Shown here one piece after another: positions 1 to 12,271 of a DNA stretch of 64,000 nt (position 1 is its first letter; every line of letters starts with the position of its first letter). Under the pieces are notes generated by a model. The model worked only from the letters and a program-made list of their open reading frames with translations. It ran no database searches and had not been told where the DNA came from. A program made the translations under genes and the position numbers. The DNA is taken from NCBI GenBank assembly GCA_012295275.1, contig CM022670.1:1762501-1826500 (forward strand), read 5' to 3'. Origin of the DNA: Chrysomallon squamiferum (taxonomy: Eukaryota > Mollusca > Gastropoda > Neomphalida > Peltospiridae).

Positions 1-226
1 TATTTTCTTTAACACGGACAAAGTAAAAAAATCAAATGTGAAACATAGATGGAAATACAGCAATATATATATATATATATATATAAAATATATATCAAGA
101 TAAACTATTTTCCCACCATACTCATTTTGCATGACACATAAAATAAAACAAATACAAAAAATTCTGAATGCTATGAATGTATTAAAAATGTATAAATGTT
201 AGAATAAAATGAAATTTCTAGTTTAC

Positions 227-337
227 TTAACTGTTTCCCATTTTTAATAAAGTTTTTGATAGTAGTTGCTCGACTTGTCACAGATGCCTTTCCTCCAAGT
301 CCAACAACCAGAGCTGTAACAACAGCACTTTTCCCAC
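227..337 (-). CDS. SMC6: SMC6 coding exon 3 (end of Walker A and following helix)
   Basis: This exon encodes part of the N-terminal ATPase head of SMC6, the SMC subunit that pairs with SMC5 in the SMC5/6 DNA-repair and genome-stability complex in the nucleus. It starts after a TTTTCAG acceptor and ends at A|GTAAAC. Its first two bases complete a serine codon begun in the upstream exon. The joined frame reads GRNGSGKSAV, a complete Walker A (P-loop) ATP-binding motif split by the intron, followed by TALVVGLGGKA and an IKNFIKNGK segment typical of SMC6. Length is 111 bp, phase 1 in and phase 1 out. Further exons lie beyond the left edge of the window. A second, truncated copy of this exon lies at 22122-22427. 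Confidence 0.9.
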
Positions 338-983
338 CTGAAAATAAGTAAATCACATTAACCATTAAAAAAATAAAAATAAAAATGAGCTTAAAATTAA
401 ATATATATTTAACAAAATAATTATAAGCACATTTATTAATTTTTGTTTTCCTTTCTAAAATTTAAAAAAGTAAAATTAGTACAATAGGTGTAACATTTCA
501 CAGAAACGACTGCATGTTGCTTCATTTACAAATAAAAATGTAACATTTATATAAAGCTGTCTCCTTAAAAAACTCTACTGGCCGAGATATTGATCAAGTC
601 AGGGTTTGCCCTCCTTACTTGTCTGTGCACCTCAATAAAACAACATGGCTGCCCTAGATGATTTGCCGTGTACCCTTCCCAAAAATCATAATTCCACAAA
701 GAAACATCATTTGTGCAGCAATGTAACATGTGGCTTCACAGTTAGTTTTATGTTAAATAGGTACTTTTGTCTTTACTTGTAAACAAGAAATACTGCTGCA
801 GAACAGAATTAAAAATGCACAAATTACAGAAAATTATTTTGGTAGGCACGAAATGTAAGAATTCTTTTCAGATATGAATCGTTCAAATAAATGAAGTTAT
901 GATTAGGTATTGGCTGTAACAGAGCCAAGGACTTCCAGGTAAACTTGATAAAAATAATTTGATCCCTGCAGGTTTGAACTTAC

Positions 984-1095
984 TTCCATTTCTTCCAACA
1001 ATAAAATTGACGTGTGGACCAAAGTTGACATCTAATCGACTGTGACACATGAAGTTTTTGAGAGACACTTTCTCTATGATTCCAACTTCAGCTTC
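984..1095 (-). CDS. SMC6: SMC6 coding exon 2
   Basis: It encodes [20 protein letters not shown] and on to NFIVGRNG, the first beta strands of the SMC6 head leading into the P-loop. The 'xLKNFMCH' signature is characteristic of SMC5/SMC6-type heads. The acceptor is TTTAAAG|GAAGCT and the donor is GGAA|GTAAGT. The exon enters in phase 0 and leaves in phase 1, matching its neighbours on both sides. The intron to exon 3 is 646 bp and AT-rich. Confidence 0.9.
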
Positions 1096-1587
1096 CTTTA
1101 AAAAACACTCACTTAAATTAATATTTAGCTTTAATAATTAAAATCAGTAACCTATCAAAATACATTCTATATATTCTCCCTTTTACAACATAGAATGGTG
1201 ACACTTTTAAATATGATTAACACACAATGAATTTGCTGTTTAATTAATTTTTTGCCTATTTTGATTTATTGAATTTCTTTTACAAAATTCTTTCATAAAA
1301 TACATTCTCAAATACCAAATGACTCACTAATAAAAAGATAAAATTTTTATAAACAATATTTATAAAAATATACAAGATTTGGAGTCAAAATTATGATTCA
1401 TTTGTATGTATTTGTTTATTATACCAATACCCTTGAAAAAACAAACACACCTATATCCAATTAACAAACCACATACTGATATAATTTATTTCACTATGAT
1501 TAATCTTATGACTGTTTTGAAGAACACATCCAAGAACTCTAAATAAATGTGACACCTAAATTGTGATGTTGCATTAATTTGATTTAC

Positions 1588-1719
1588 CTGATTCAAAGAA
1601 AAGTCTGGTCTCTGTGAAAGGTTAACATCATCATCAGATTCGTCTCGAACATGTTGTTCTTTACTCCTTTTCTTTGAAGTTCCAGAAGACTGATCATCTG
1701 TATGGCGTCTTTTAGACAT
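1588..1719 (-). CDS. SMC6: SMC6 first coding exon (N-terminal tail)
   Basis: The start ATG is at 1717-1719. The exon encodes 44 residues beginning MSKRRHTDDQ, a basic, serine-rich, disordered tail with a likely nuclear localisation stretch (SKKRSKEQ), as expected ahead of an SMC6 head. The donor CAG|GTAAAT leaves phase 0, which fits exon 2. The exon probably extends in 5'UTR to 1735, where GTTTTATTCCAG forms a good acceptor. This implies at least one upstream non-coding exon not identified here. No in-frame ATG precedes this one in the exon. Confidence 0.85.
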
Positions 1720-1735
1720 GGCACCTAGCTAGATG

Positions 1736-3342
1736 CTGGAATAAAACAGGGATTTCATTTGAGAGTTTATAAAAATTTTAAGGTAAATATTCAGCACAGA
1801 ACTAAACCAGTTATGGAATGACAGATTAATATCACAAAGGAAATAACCTTTATTAAAAAAAAAAGTTTATTTTGTTTTGTTCTCAATGTTTACTCACATA
1901 TTCCCTCTTCCACCTGAAAAGGTTTCCAGATGGTATTGATGGGGAAATAACTATTACATGCCAGACTAACCTCCCTTACTTAATAATGCCATTTTCACTG
2001 TAGAAAAATAAAAATATTCAACGTCATTAGCCATATGTGAAATAAAATTGTAATGTATGGACTGTGAAAATATTCAATTTGTTTTTGCAATACACAGATC
2101 ATTTTCATATTGAATCAAGTGTTAATTTCTTTCATATCAGTAATATTACACCAAGACTGACATCAATTCTTTTATAGAAAATGTCTTTTTAGCGAAAAGA
2201 AAAAAGCTAACTCTTCATTATTTCTTAGGAAGACACTTGTGTGTAGTCTTCTGTAGTGAAAATAGTCAAGTTACTTTCAACAATAAATTATCTTAAACTT
2301 TTTTTTAGTAATGAGGCCTGCGTTATTATGAGAATGGTTGCACATGCCTAAACAAAACTTTTTGATTACGTAAATATTTTCTAAAAATTGGACGATCTTC
2401 AAGACATATTTCGATACTAAAAAAAGAGTATATGACTATATCTCAGAATTTTGTTGATTTGTTCTTTTAAATTAGAAAAACTTATTTCATTTTATGAACT
2501 ATGTATTTTAACTGCCCAATTTATTTTATTTTTGAAAAATAAATTAAGAATCTAAATGTTGTAACTGTGTACGTTCTATAACTGTTTTATGTTTACGATT
2601 TAATGACGTGTCTAGGTAACGTAGGTTAGTGTTATTAATAAATAATCAAGTAATACAGCTTTTTCATATTAATGAGTAATATTTTAAAGAAAACAGAATA
2701 AATATAATTATAACAAAACATTCAATATGGATTCGAATCCATCTACGTTATAAAAAATAACAAGCTTCCTTCAACTGAACAAGTACTCAGTACTCTGTTC
2801 GAGTCTGTACACAGTACAGTAATAGTGTACAGTCGCCAGTGTCGGTTGTCCAATTTATTTTCACTTTGGTGAACTATGTTGCAATAAAAATTAATTAATT
2901 AAATGAGTTATAGAAATACACAGCAATTACTGATGTGAGCCAGAATTCTGCGTTTTACCTTTTTAATTTCATTTAATCCTTCTAGCATCGTATATAAAAA
3001 ATAAAAAATTAAACACGAAACATCATGGCGGGAACCTAAACTTTTCTCTTCAGGTAATCCGACATGGATTAATTATAAAAATACCAGTCGATGCAAGATC
3101 GTTGTTGTTTTTTTCCAGTCCTTTAGTTGATTACTGACTTTAGGCCAGACTGACATGTTTATATTACACTGGATCTAAACTGCAAGATTACTTAAATAAA
3201 AATGAAATAAAAATTTAGTAAACTAATACAAATAAACAGACATCCAAACAATATAAACTGTCATTTAATAAATTTCTTTCATTACTGAACATTTCCAGTA
3301 GCAACTCAGTCTAAACGTAAGTGTGCAGTGTGCAGTGTGTGT
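1736..3342 (-). other. SMC6 5' flank / presumptive 5'UTR intron and promoter
   Basis: No coding sequence was seen. An upstream non-coding SMC6 exon and promoter should lie here or further right. The best promoter-like hint is TTCCCGCC on the minus strand near 3025-3033 (GGCGGGAA on plus), which matches an E2F-type site and would suit a cell-cycle-linked SMC gene. A perfect 16-bp palindrome, ATGGATTCGAATCCAT, lies at 2727-2742. Transcript data would be needed to place the start. Confidence 0.25.
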
Positions 3343-3347
3343 GTGTT

Positions 3348-3354
<7 letters not shown>

Positions 3355-3421
<67 letters not shown>
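3355..3421. repeat. (GA)n microsatellite
   Basis: Uninterrupted GA dinucleotide tract following a short GT-rich run. A related GA tract starts the paralogous copy of this region at 20939, so the tract is part of the duplicated block. Confidence 0.95.
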
Positions 3422-3426
<5 letters not shown>

Positions 3427-3518
3427 TTTATATTAGTATTAGTAAAGTACTTGAACTTTGACCCTAACAAACGATTCGGATTTCAGGTATTTTTAAAATG
3501 CTTTATTTTATAAATTTC

Positions 3519-4314
3519 TGGCAGTGAGATTATAACACATCTTAACTGGACACGCCAGTTGTTCCATTTCTGGCATTTTATTTCTCACCCATACGAATTG
3601 GTGTTTCGTCACCTTAATTGATGTACTTTTGTTAAACTGTATTTTGTCCACAATTTGTTGGACAATCAGTCACACTCTACACAAGAAAAATTCCAGAAAG
3701 CACTCCACCGCAAGCTGACAAGTAGGAAGCGGTGTCCCTCTCCTCCTCATATATCTTTGGGATACTGGCCAGCTCCTCCCGTGTTCGCTTCCGCATAGTG
3801 GACAGCAACTGCGCTCTCATCCGAGGAATGGATGTGGTCTTTACCTCTCCTGACCACTGTAGCATCAGGTGTAGTAATCACGTTGGCAAGGCACCTCGAA
3901 TACAAACATCTCCATGGTACCGTACCATTCTTGTTATTAATCCGCCGTGCATACCTATATCCATCAAGTATGAGATCCGCACCTGGTTTTCTGCCGTCAA
4001 AAATTTCTCCCTTCGCAGTCATGATCAAACATAACAAACATCATGACTGTACAGTATTTATATAGGTAGTATTTCCTGTCTCCAAATTTTATGTTTAAAT
4101 TGGTAGTATTTCCTGTATTTTACTGAGATACAACATTAATTTCATGTCTCCAAACATTATTTTCTTGAAATCTCTATTCCGGCTCACCACTGTTCTTCAT
4201 GCCTCTAAATTGGCCTTAATTGCTGACGCCAGTTTTCCTATTTCTGGAAGCGGATTATAACACCTCGCCGATTACCCAATCAGGAGACTGCCAGTTTTGG
4301 GAACATACCATTTC
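3519..4314 (-). mobile_element. About 796-bp insertion with a FLYWCH/MULE-like remnant; empty site in paralogue
   Basis: The flanks (TATAAATTTC before, AAACACCAAG after) are contiguous in the duplicated copy at 21091-21112, where the intervening ~796 bp is missing. The simplest reading is an insertion in this copy. ATTTC occurs at both junctions and could be a short target duplication. CTGGCAGT lies near the left end and its reverse complement ACTGCCAG near the right, suggesting short terminal inverted repeats. The inside carries a broken FLYWCH coding remnant. Exact ends and family are inferred. Confidence 0.55.
3671..4037 (-). pseudogene. FLYWCH zinc-finger fragment of a MULE-type transposon, frameshifted
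   Basis: The minus-strand frame from 4037 reads ...LILDGYRYARRINNKNGT, then WRCLYSRC, then RRGKDHIH. This is the FLYWCH pattern (DGY/Y, W-x-C-x4-C, H-x-H). The expected downstream basic helix (MRAQLLSTMRKRTREELASI) is in a different frame, from about 3865 down to 3677, so the two parts are separated by a frameshift next to the H-x-H. FLYWCH domains followed by such a helix are typical of MULE-derived transposon proteins. No transposase core remains. It sits inside the 3519-4314 insertion. Confidence 0.6.
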
Positions 4315-5270
4315 AAGAAACACCAAGAATAATAGAATGCTGTTAGTGTTACTGTTGATGTAGTAATAGTAATAGAAGAAAAATAAATAGTTGTAGCAGT
4401 AATCTTAAGATTTAAAAATGACAAATAATAATTTTTGTTTGTAATACTGAAAATCCTGATATAAAAGAATAATAATACTATAGCAGTAGTAATGATAATG
4501 ATAATTATTATTGTTATTGTTGCTGTTGTTCTGATTTGTACTGCTACTATTATTATTGTTGCATTACAATTAGTTAATGTTAATATGTAATTTCAATATA
4601 CTTTTTAACCAGCAGTTAAAAACAGTTCTAAAAATATGTGAAAGCAGATATCACGAAAAGGGAAAACAAAAGAAGGATCTTCCAAAAAAGTCATACCCAG
4701 AATATTAAAAGAAAGAAAAAACAAATTCATTATCTAGTACATCTCATCGACTCGGATCAGTCGAAAATGAAAAATTCTAGAAAACAAATTGTCGACTATA
4801 CCATCTAGGTAATTTCCTAAGACCGAATATGTATCAAGTTCAAAACTATTTTTATATATATATATTTTTTCAGTCGTTTATATGTATTAAGTGGAATATT
4901 ATTAAATTATACTAATATAATTATTTTCATTATCACTATTTTATAAAATGGTCAGAATCTAATTTATTTTCACAGTAATATGCTATATTTTGATCGTAGT
5001 GTGACCCAAGTGTCACTTAATCTTCTAATTCAGTTGAACAAAAATCAAAGTAAATGATTAGACAGAAATTACTGTAGGAAATAAATAAATATATATGTAT
5101 TCGTTTCGGAAAATAAATATTAGGTGGAAAGGAAAGTAGAAATTTCACTGTACCCATTAACATTTTTTCAGTCATGATCGAAATTATAAACATACCCTTC
5201 CCCCATTTTGCACTGAAATAGCCGAAATCGGCCGAACTATTCCGATATCACATTCGGAGCTCCTCGGCCT
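4315..5270. other. AT-rich duplicated intergenic DNA
   Basis: About 4315-4690 is duplicated in direct orientation at 21101-21480, with high identity including the GTAATAGTAATAG and trinucleotide stretches. Part of it (about 4600-4757) is present again, inverted, at 21597-21739. No gene was seen. Confidence 0.7.
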
Positions 5271-5329
5271 ACTTGACATTAGGGTTGTATTATTTTTAAT
5301 TGAAATAAACTTAAACCATTTCTTCTTCT

Positions 5330-5640
5330 TCTTCTTTTCTTTTTTTTTAAATATAATTTTTGAAGGATTTCATGAAATGCAAAAAATACGTCACGAACTA
5401 TGGAGGTGTGAAAGCACACATTTCTCGGAGAGGGAAAAGAAAAGTAGGACTTTTGCAGAAACAGCCACCCGGAACACTTCTTTGAATCGTCCTCGGGACG
5501 GGATAGTATTTTCTTTCTTTTAAACAAAAATTTCAACTGGAAGAATTTAAAAAGTAAGTTTGGTAAGTTTGCTTCTCGTCAATTGTCTGTTTATTTAGTT
5601 CCAATACAGTAAAACTGTACGCTGCAGGCAGTTTCCAAAA
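5330..5640. repeat. Decayed duplication block, related to 6360-6600 and 23200-23500
   Basis: Three related blocks share a 'GGGAAAA(C/G)AAAAGTAGGACTTTTGCAG' core followed by CC-rich CTCGAGACCGG-like sequence. Broken plus-strand readings such as VTNYGGVKAHISRRGK recall the H.TNY.GH part of the terminal exons of units B and C. They may be old remnants of that exon. The similarity is short and uncertain. A scrambled, shortened copy lies at about 22500-22850. Confidence 0.35.
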
Positions 5641-5984
5641 ATGTGTTAAGTACGAAAGAATTTATATTTATTCTTTTAAAATGTATTTATGCGTTAAATG
5701 TTTTAGTTTGATGTCGATTTTTTCTGGTCTTACGTTAAAATAGGGAATTAATAATAAATGAGAATAATATACACAAATGTGCATATAATATAACAAATAA
5801 TAGTAATAATGATGATGATGCTGATGATAATGATAATAAAATGAAATGAATTACAGAACTGAAATTATAAATACTTACACATTTACGTGAATTCTATGAT
5901 ATGTGTATGAAAGCATTATCCTTTTATGTTTTATGTTATTTATTTATTTTTTTAAAATTTTGTTTCACCACAGAATATGTAAAA

Positions 5985-8317
5985 TAATATGTACAATTCA
6001 CACATTTTAATATAGTAAAATATAAAAGTGAATTAAGGTATTAAAGCACTGAAGTCTCTTGATGGTAAGTAAATTAAATATATAAACCGGTTATGAATAT
6101 ATTGTAATTCCTAGTAGTAAATACCTAAATCACATAAATGCTAACTTGATGTTATTGTAATAAACATAAAAAAATACATGAAGTATTCCACTTTTCTTCA
6201 AATTTAATTGTTTTGTTATTGTTCATAATAATACATTTTAATAGTATTTTGGAATATTTAAAAATTGATGCTGCTCGTTAAAAATAAAATAAAATTGCAA
6301 TGTTTCCTATATTTTTTACTTGAAATAAATTGAAACCATTTAAAAAAAAAAAAAAAAAAAGATGAACAATTTCATCAGTTGCAAAAAAAAAAAAATGTTA
6401 CGAATTATGCATGTGTGAAAGCTCATATTTTTCGGAAAGGGAAAACAAAAGTAGGACTTTTGCAGAAACAAACGCCCGAAATGTTTTTTAAAAAAAAGAC
6501 CTCATTGTGCAGAAATCCTCCTCGAGACCGGATAGATTTTCTTTCATTTTTAAAAACTGTTCTAAGTTTGTTAAGTTTGGTTTTCGTCAACCCTCTGTTT
6601 ATTTAGGGTTAACGTGTTTAATTAGACTTTCATCATTTGAAAAAGAAGCACGGGAAAACGCTAAACTTGTACAGTGCAGGCAGTGTCCTAATACTGAAAC
6701 TATATTATTTATATTTATTCTTTTAAAAGACTAAATGTGTTAAACGTTTTAGTTTGATGTCGATTTTTTCATGGCTGTACTGTGAAATAGGGATTTAACA
6801 ATAAATGAGAATAATAAACACAAACGTGGATATAATATAACAAATAATAATAATGATGACGATGATGATGATAAAATGAAATGAATTACAGAATTGATAT
6901 TACAGATACTTTTACCCTTACATTATTTGTATGATATACGTATGAAATCATTATCTTTTTATGTTTCAATTTTTTATTTGCTTTTATTTGTTTTCATTTC
7001 ATTTCATTTATTTATCGTTTAAATTTTATTTCACCACAGAATATATAATATAATATGTACAGAATAATTTTTAATATAGTAAAATATAAAAGTTAATTAA
7101 CTTATTAAAGTATAGAAATCTCTTGATGGTCATTGAAGTAAATCTAGTTATATTTTTCAAGATATACTGTAATCATATTTAAATCTTATAAATAAAAAGT
7201 ATATGTTATTGTAATAAACATAAAAGAATACAAGAAGGTTAAAAAAAAAAGAAAAAAAAGAGAAAAATGTACATATTTAAACAAATAATTTTGTTGTTTT
7301 GCTATTTACCTTACAATTACATATAATCTTATAGTAATATATATTAACAGTATTTTGGAATTCAAATAAAATACTTGGATTTGTCTCAGTAGTTTGTGTT
7401 GCTAAAAAATAGTGAGTTTGTACAGTGTTCTAAACATGCTAATATAAATGGATAATTGAACAAATATAAAATATATTAAATTATTTAGGATTATTTGAAG
7501 ATCTATTTAAATACGGAATAATTTACGTTACGGGCAAACAGTAAATGTAGACAGATAGCCTGATCATTAGTGATACCTTTAACAAGTTGTAAATATATTT
7601 CACAAATTAGGAAGTAGTAAAAGTAGATATATGATATTTGTTTTGTGAAACAGATGTCTGTTTACCAGGAATGAGACTATATTTACAAAATATAACATGA
7701 GTGCTTGTATAAATAAGTTTCATACTAACTTAATTTTATTAAAAAAATTAATTTCTGACCATCTCGCCTAAATTTTAATCCAGACAGGAATTTTTCTTTT
7801 GCTTACATATCGGTATTGTGATTAAAAAACAAAAAATAAAATGTAAAAATAAAAATAGAATATATGATGCAATTTATCTGAATTTAAATTTAAGAAAAAA
7901 CTTATTCAAGCTTGGTGTTTGTATTTTGTTAATGGTGTGAAATACTTTGAACAAAATATTATGTAACATATCCTGTGACCTCTGTTAAACGTGATTTTCG
8001 TCAATTGTCTTTTGGTTTAGGATTAAACTTATTTAAAAACAAAATACGGAAATACGATAAAAGTTAAAGATGCTAAAATAAAAAAAAAACAACATATTCT
8101 TGCTGGTGTGGTTCCGATAGAGTAAAACTATAAGTAAAATTGTACAGTGCAGGCAGTGTCCTAATACTGAAACTATATTATTTATATTTATTCTTTTAAA
8201 AGATTAAATGTGTTAAAAGATTTAGTTTGATGTCGATTTTTTCTTAGTTGTAAGTTAAAATAGGGAATTAACAAAAAAATGAGAATAATATACACAAATG
8301 TGGATATAATATAAGAA

Positions 8318-8372
<55 letters not shown>

Positions 8373-9180
8373 TGATAATGATGATGATGATTATCATCAT
8401 CATAAAATAAAATGAAAAGACAAATATGCTTATGAATGCATTATCCTTTTATGTTTTTTTATTTATTTATTTATTTATTTTTGTGATTTTATTTCATCAC
8501 AGAATTTTTAATATAATATATACAATTCATACATTTTAATATAGAAAAATATAAAAGTTAATTAATGTATTAAAGTACTAAAGTCTCTTGATGGTCAGTA
8601 AAATAAATCTAAATATATTGAAAAAGTAAGTTTGTTAAGTTTGGTTTTCGTCATCTGTCTGTTTATTTAGGTTTAAACTTATTTAATTAAGCTTAGAAAT
8701 TTAAAAAAGAATATAGAAAGAGCGCTGAACATAAACATGCTAAAATAATAATATTAAAAAATTAATTCTACTTGAATGTTTCCAATATAAGTTCGATAAG
8801 TAAATCTGTAATTTGTAGGCATTTTCGAAAGATCGAAACTGTAAGAATTACGAAAGGATTTATATTCTTCATTACGGGCAAACAGTAAATGTAGACGAAT
8901 AGCCTGATCATTAGTGATACCTTTAACAAGTTGTAAATATATTTCACGAATTAGGGAGTAGTTAAAGTAGAATTTTGACGTTGCTTTTTATGAAATAGAT
9001 GCCTGTTTAGGACTATATTTATAAAATATAAAGATGAGTACTTATATAAATAACATTCATACTAACTTCATTTTATCAAAAAAAATTGGTTTTTGACCAC
9101 CTCGACCTGGGGACAGGAATTTTCACTTATTTATTTATTTTAGATGTAAATTAACATTTAATTTAAAAATAAACTTATCC
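5985..9180. repeat. Segmental duplication, left copy (partner about 22850-25970)
   Basis: Long direct similarity to 22850-25970, offset about 16.8 kb, with small indels. Shared landmarks include AACCGGTTATGAATATATTG, the GATGACGATGATGATG run, the (AAT)n tract at about 8325-8371 and the TGATCATTAGTGATACC motif. It contains at least three decayed versions of the module that later carries the unit A-C promoters (TGATCATTA at about 7559, 8905 and 9272). Open frames are short and interrupted. No gene is supported. Confidence 0.85.
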
Positions 9181-9719
9181 AAGCTTCCCTTTATGGATAT
9201 GCATACTTTTTCTTTACTGTTATTATATTCCCGTCTTTTTACGAAAAAACTGCAAATGTGGACAGATAAGCTGATCATTAGTAATAAATTTCGTAAGTTA
9301 AAAAAATATGTTGAATTTCTAGGAAAAAGAAAAGGAAAGTGGGAATTTCACTTTTCTGTTTATTTCAAGAGATGACTACACCCGGAATAATTTGATAAAC
9401 CCCTTTTATTTGTTTTTATTTTACGATGATTTATTTTTATTATTTTTCCTTATTCCCTTGTTTTTAGGAAAAACTGCAAACAAAGACAACGTTTCGTAAG
9501 TTAGAAATTCTAGGAAATCATTTTATTAACAGTCTTTCAGGAGATGATTACACCCTGTTCTAAAATTGTTTGATATTTAGGAAACCGCGAACGTTTAAAA
9601 TGGAAATCACGTCAATCTTCATTTTATTTCGGTCAAAGTTTAAGTGGAGACGTCAATCTTCATTTTATTTCGGAGAAAGTACACCCGGAATAACTATTTG
9701 AATGTGATCACTGCTTATC

Positions 9720-9876
9720 ATTGGTTGCCATCATCCAATCGCAACAAGCTTGTTATCGCTTCCTTTTCATTGGTCTAGTTCAAAGAACAATACAGTTATG
9801 TCGTCTTCGTAAGAGAGTTACAGCATCTTTTCTGCTCAGTTAACAGGACAGATACAAGGAATCTCATAATATCATT
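9720..9876 (+). promoter_or_regulatory. Unit A promoter 1 with CCAAT boxes and first exon
   Basis: ATTGG at 9720-9724, CCAAT at 9735-9739 and ATTGG at 9769-9773 form an NF-Y-like cluster. It precedes an exon-like stretch (CAGCATCTTTTCTGCTCAGT...) that ends in a strong donor, ATCATT|GTAAGT, with the last exon base at 9876. No TATA box was seen. The transcription start is not defined. The same arrangement recurs at 10574-10731, 11427-11570, 26391-26547 and 29474-29613, which is the main support. Confidence 0.5.
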
Positions 9877-10573
9877 GTAAGTGTATATATATATGTTTTT
9901 TTGAGCTTCAGTATATTTAAAGATAGTAAATATCCAAATCATATAAATACCAAGTATATGTTATAGTAATAAATATAACAAAAATATATGAGGTAAAATA
10001 TGTTATAGTAATTAGGCTTTGAACACTTGAAGAATAAGTACGGAAGGGCGCTAAACTTAATCATGCATAAACAAAAATAATAAAAAGATATTTCTCTTGT
10101 ATGGTTCCAATGTAGTAAGTCTTGAGATACAAAAAGGGTAATGAATTATCCAAGCATTACTTTTTGGATATGCATATTTTTTATTTACTGTTATTATTTT
10201 TCCTTATTCAGTTGGTTCTACGAAAAAACAGCAAACGTGGACAGATAAGCTGATCATTAGTAATATATTTGGTAAGTTACAAAAATATGTTGAATTTCTA
10301 GGAAAAAGAAAAGGAAAGTGGGAATTTTACTTTTCTGCTTATTTCAGGAGATGATTACACCCTGAATTATTTGATAAACCCCTTTTGATTGTTTGATGAT
10401 GAGTTATTTTATGGGAAAACCGCGAACGTGGTTAGAAATGCAAATCATTATTAACAGTCTTCGTAAGTTCTAAAAATATTTAGCGGTCAAAGTTTAAGTG
10501 GAGACGTCAATCTTCATTTTATTTCGGAGAAAGTACACCCGGAATAACTGGTTGAAGGTAATCACTGCTTATC

Positions 10574-10731
10574 ATTGGTTGCCATCATCCAATCGCAAGA
10601 AGCTTGTTATCGCTTCCTTTTTATTGGTCTAGTTCAATGAACAGTATAGTTATGTCGCCTTCGTAAGACATTTACTGAATCTTCTCTGCTCAGTTAACAG
10701 GACAGATACAAGAAATCTCATAATATCCATT
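10574..10731 (+). promoter_or_regulatory. Unit A promoter 2 with CCAAT boxes and first exon
   Basis: ATTGG at 10574-10578, CCAAT at 10589-10593 and ATTGG at 10623-10627, then the same exon-like stretch ending at TCCATT|GTAAGT. The donor is intact, so this copy could act as an alternative first exon for unit A. Confidence 0.5.
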
Positions 10732-11426
10732 GTAAGTGTATATATATATATTTTTTTTGAGCTTCAGTATATTTAAATATCGTAAATATCCAAATCATAT
10801 AAATACTAAGTATATGTTATAGTAATAAATATACCAAAAATATATGAGGTAAAATATGTTATTTAATTAGGCTTTGAACACTTGAAGAATAAGTACGGAA
10901 GGGCGCTAAACTTAATCATGCTTAAACAAAAATAATAAAAAGATATTTCTCTTGTATGGTTCCAATGTAGTAAGTCTTGAGATACAAAAAGGGTAATGAA
11001 TTATCCAAGCATTACTATTTGGATATGCATATTTTTTATTTACTGTTATTATTTTTCCTTATTCAGTTGGTTCTACGAAAAAACTGCAAACGTGGACAGA
11101 TAAGCTGATCATTAGTAATATATTTGGTAAGTTACAAAAATATGTTGAATTTCTAGGAAAAAGAAAAGGAAAGTGGGAATTTCATTTTTCTGTTTATTTC
11201 AAGAGACGACTATACCCGGAATTATTTGATAAACCCCTTCATTGTTTGATGATGAGTCATTTTATGGGAAAACCGCGAACGTGGTTAGAAATGCAAATCA
11301 TTATTAACAGTCTTCGTAAGTTCTAAAAATATGCAGCGGTCAAAGTTTAAGTGGAGACGTCAATCTTCATTTTATCTCGGAGAAAGTACACCCGGAATAA
11401 CTGGTTGAAGGTAATCACTGGTTATC

Positions 11427-11570
11427 ATTGGTTGCCATCATCCAATCGCAACAAGCTTGTTATCGCTTCCTTTTTATTGGTCTAGTTCAAAGAACAATAC
11501 AGTTATGTCGTCTTCGTAAGAGTTACAGCATCTTTTCTGCTCAGTTAACAAGGAATCTCGTAATATCATT
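11427..11570 (+). promoter_or_regulatory. Unit A promoter 3, first-exon donor mutated
   Basis: CCAAT/ATTGG boxes are intact (ATTGG at 11427-11431 and 11476-11480). The exon-end donor reads ATAAGT instead of GTAAGT (G to A at 11571), so normal splicing from this exon should fail. Confidence 0.45.
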
Positions 11571-12271
11571 ATAAGTGTATATTTATTTATTTTTATTTTA
11601 AGCTTCAGTGTATTTAAATATAGTAAATATCTAAATCATATAAATAATAAGTATATGTTATTGTAATAAACATAAACAAATATATGAGGTATAAAATTAA
11701 AATATTTAATTAGGCTTTGAATATTTGAAAAGTAATTACGGAAGGGCGTTAAACTTAATCCTGCTTAAACAAAAATAATGAAGAAATATTTCTCTTGTAT
11801 GGTTCCAATGAAGTAAGTCTTGAGATACAAAAAGGGTAATGAATTATCCAAGCATTACTTTTTATTTATGTATATTTTTTATTTACTGTTATTATTTTTC
11901 CTTATTCCCTTGGTTCTACGAGAAAATTGCAAACGTGGACAAATAGGCTGATCAGTATTGATAGATTTCGTAAGTTCTAAATAATGTTGTATTTCAAGGA
12001 AAAGAAAAAGGAAAGTGGGAATTTCAGTTTTCTGTTTATTTCAACTGATGGCTACACCCTGAATAATTTGATAAACCCCTTCATTGTTGATTCATTTTAC
12101 GGGAAAACCGCGAACGTAGTCAGATAGGCTAATTATTATTAATAGTCTTCGTAAGTTCTAAAAATATGTAGCGGTCAAAGTTTAAGTTGAGACGTCAGTT
12201 TTCTTTTATTTTGGAGAAACATAGACCCGGAATAATTGGATGAAGGTGATCACTGGTTATCACTGGTTATC

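Noticed and set aside
2727-2742. ATTCGAATCC resembling a tRNA B box
   Set aside because: It is part of a perfect 16-bp palindrome. No A box, acceptor stem or cloverleaf could be built around it.
8188-8403. Poly-isoleucine frame on the minus strand (also 25120-25329)
   Set aside because: It is the translation of an (AAT)n microsatellite inside the segmental duplication, not a membrane protein.
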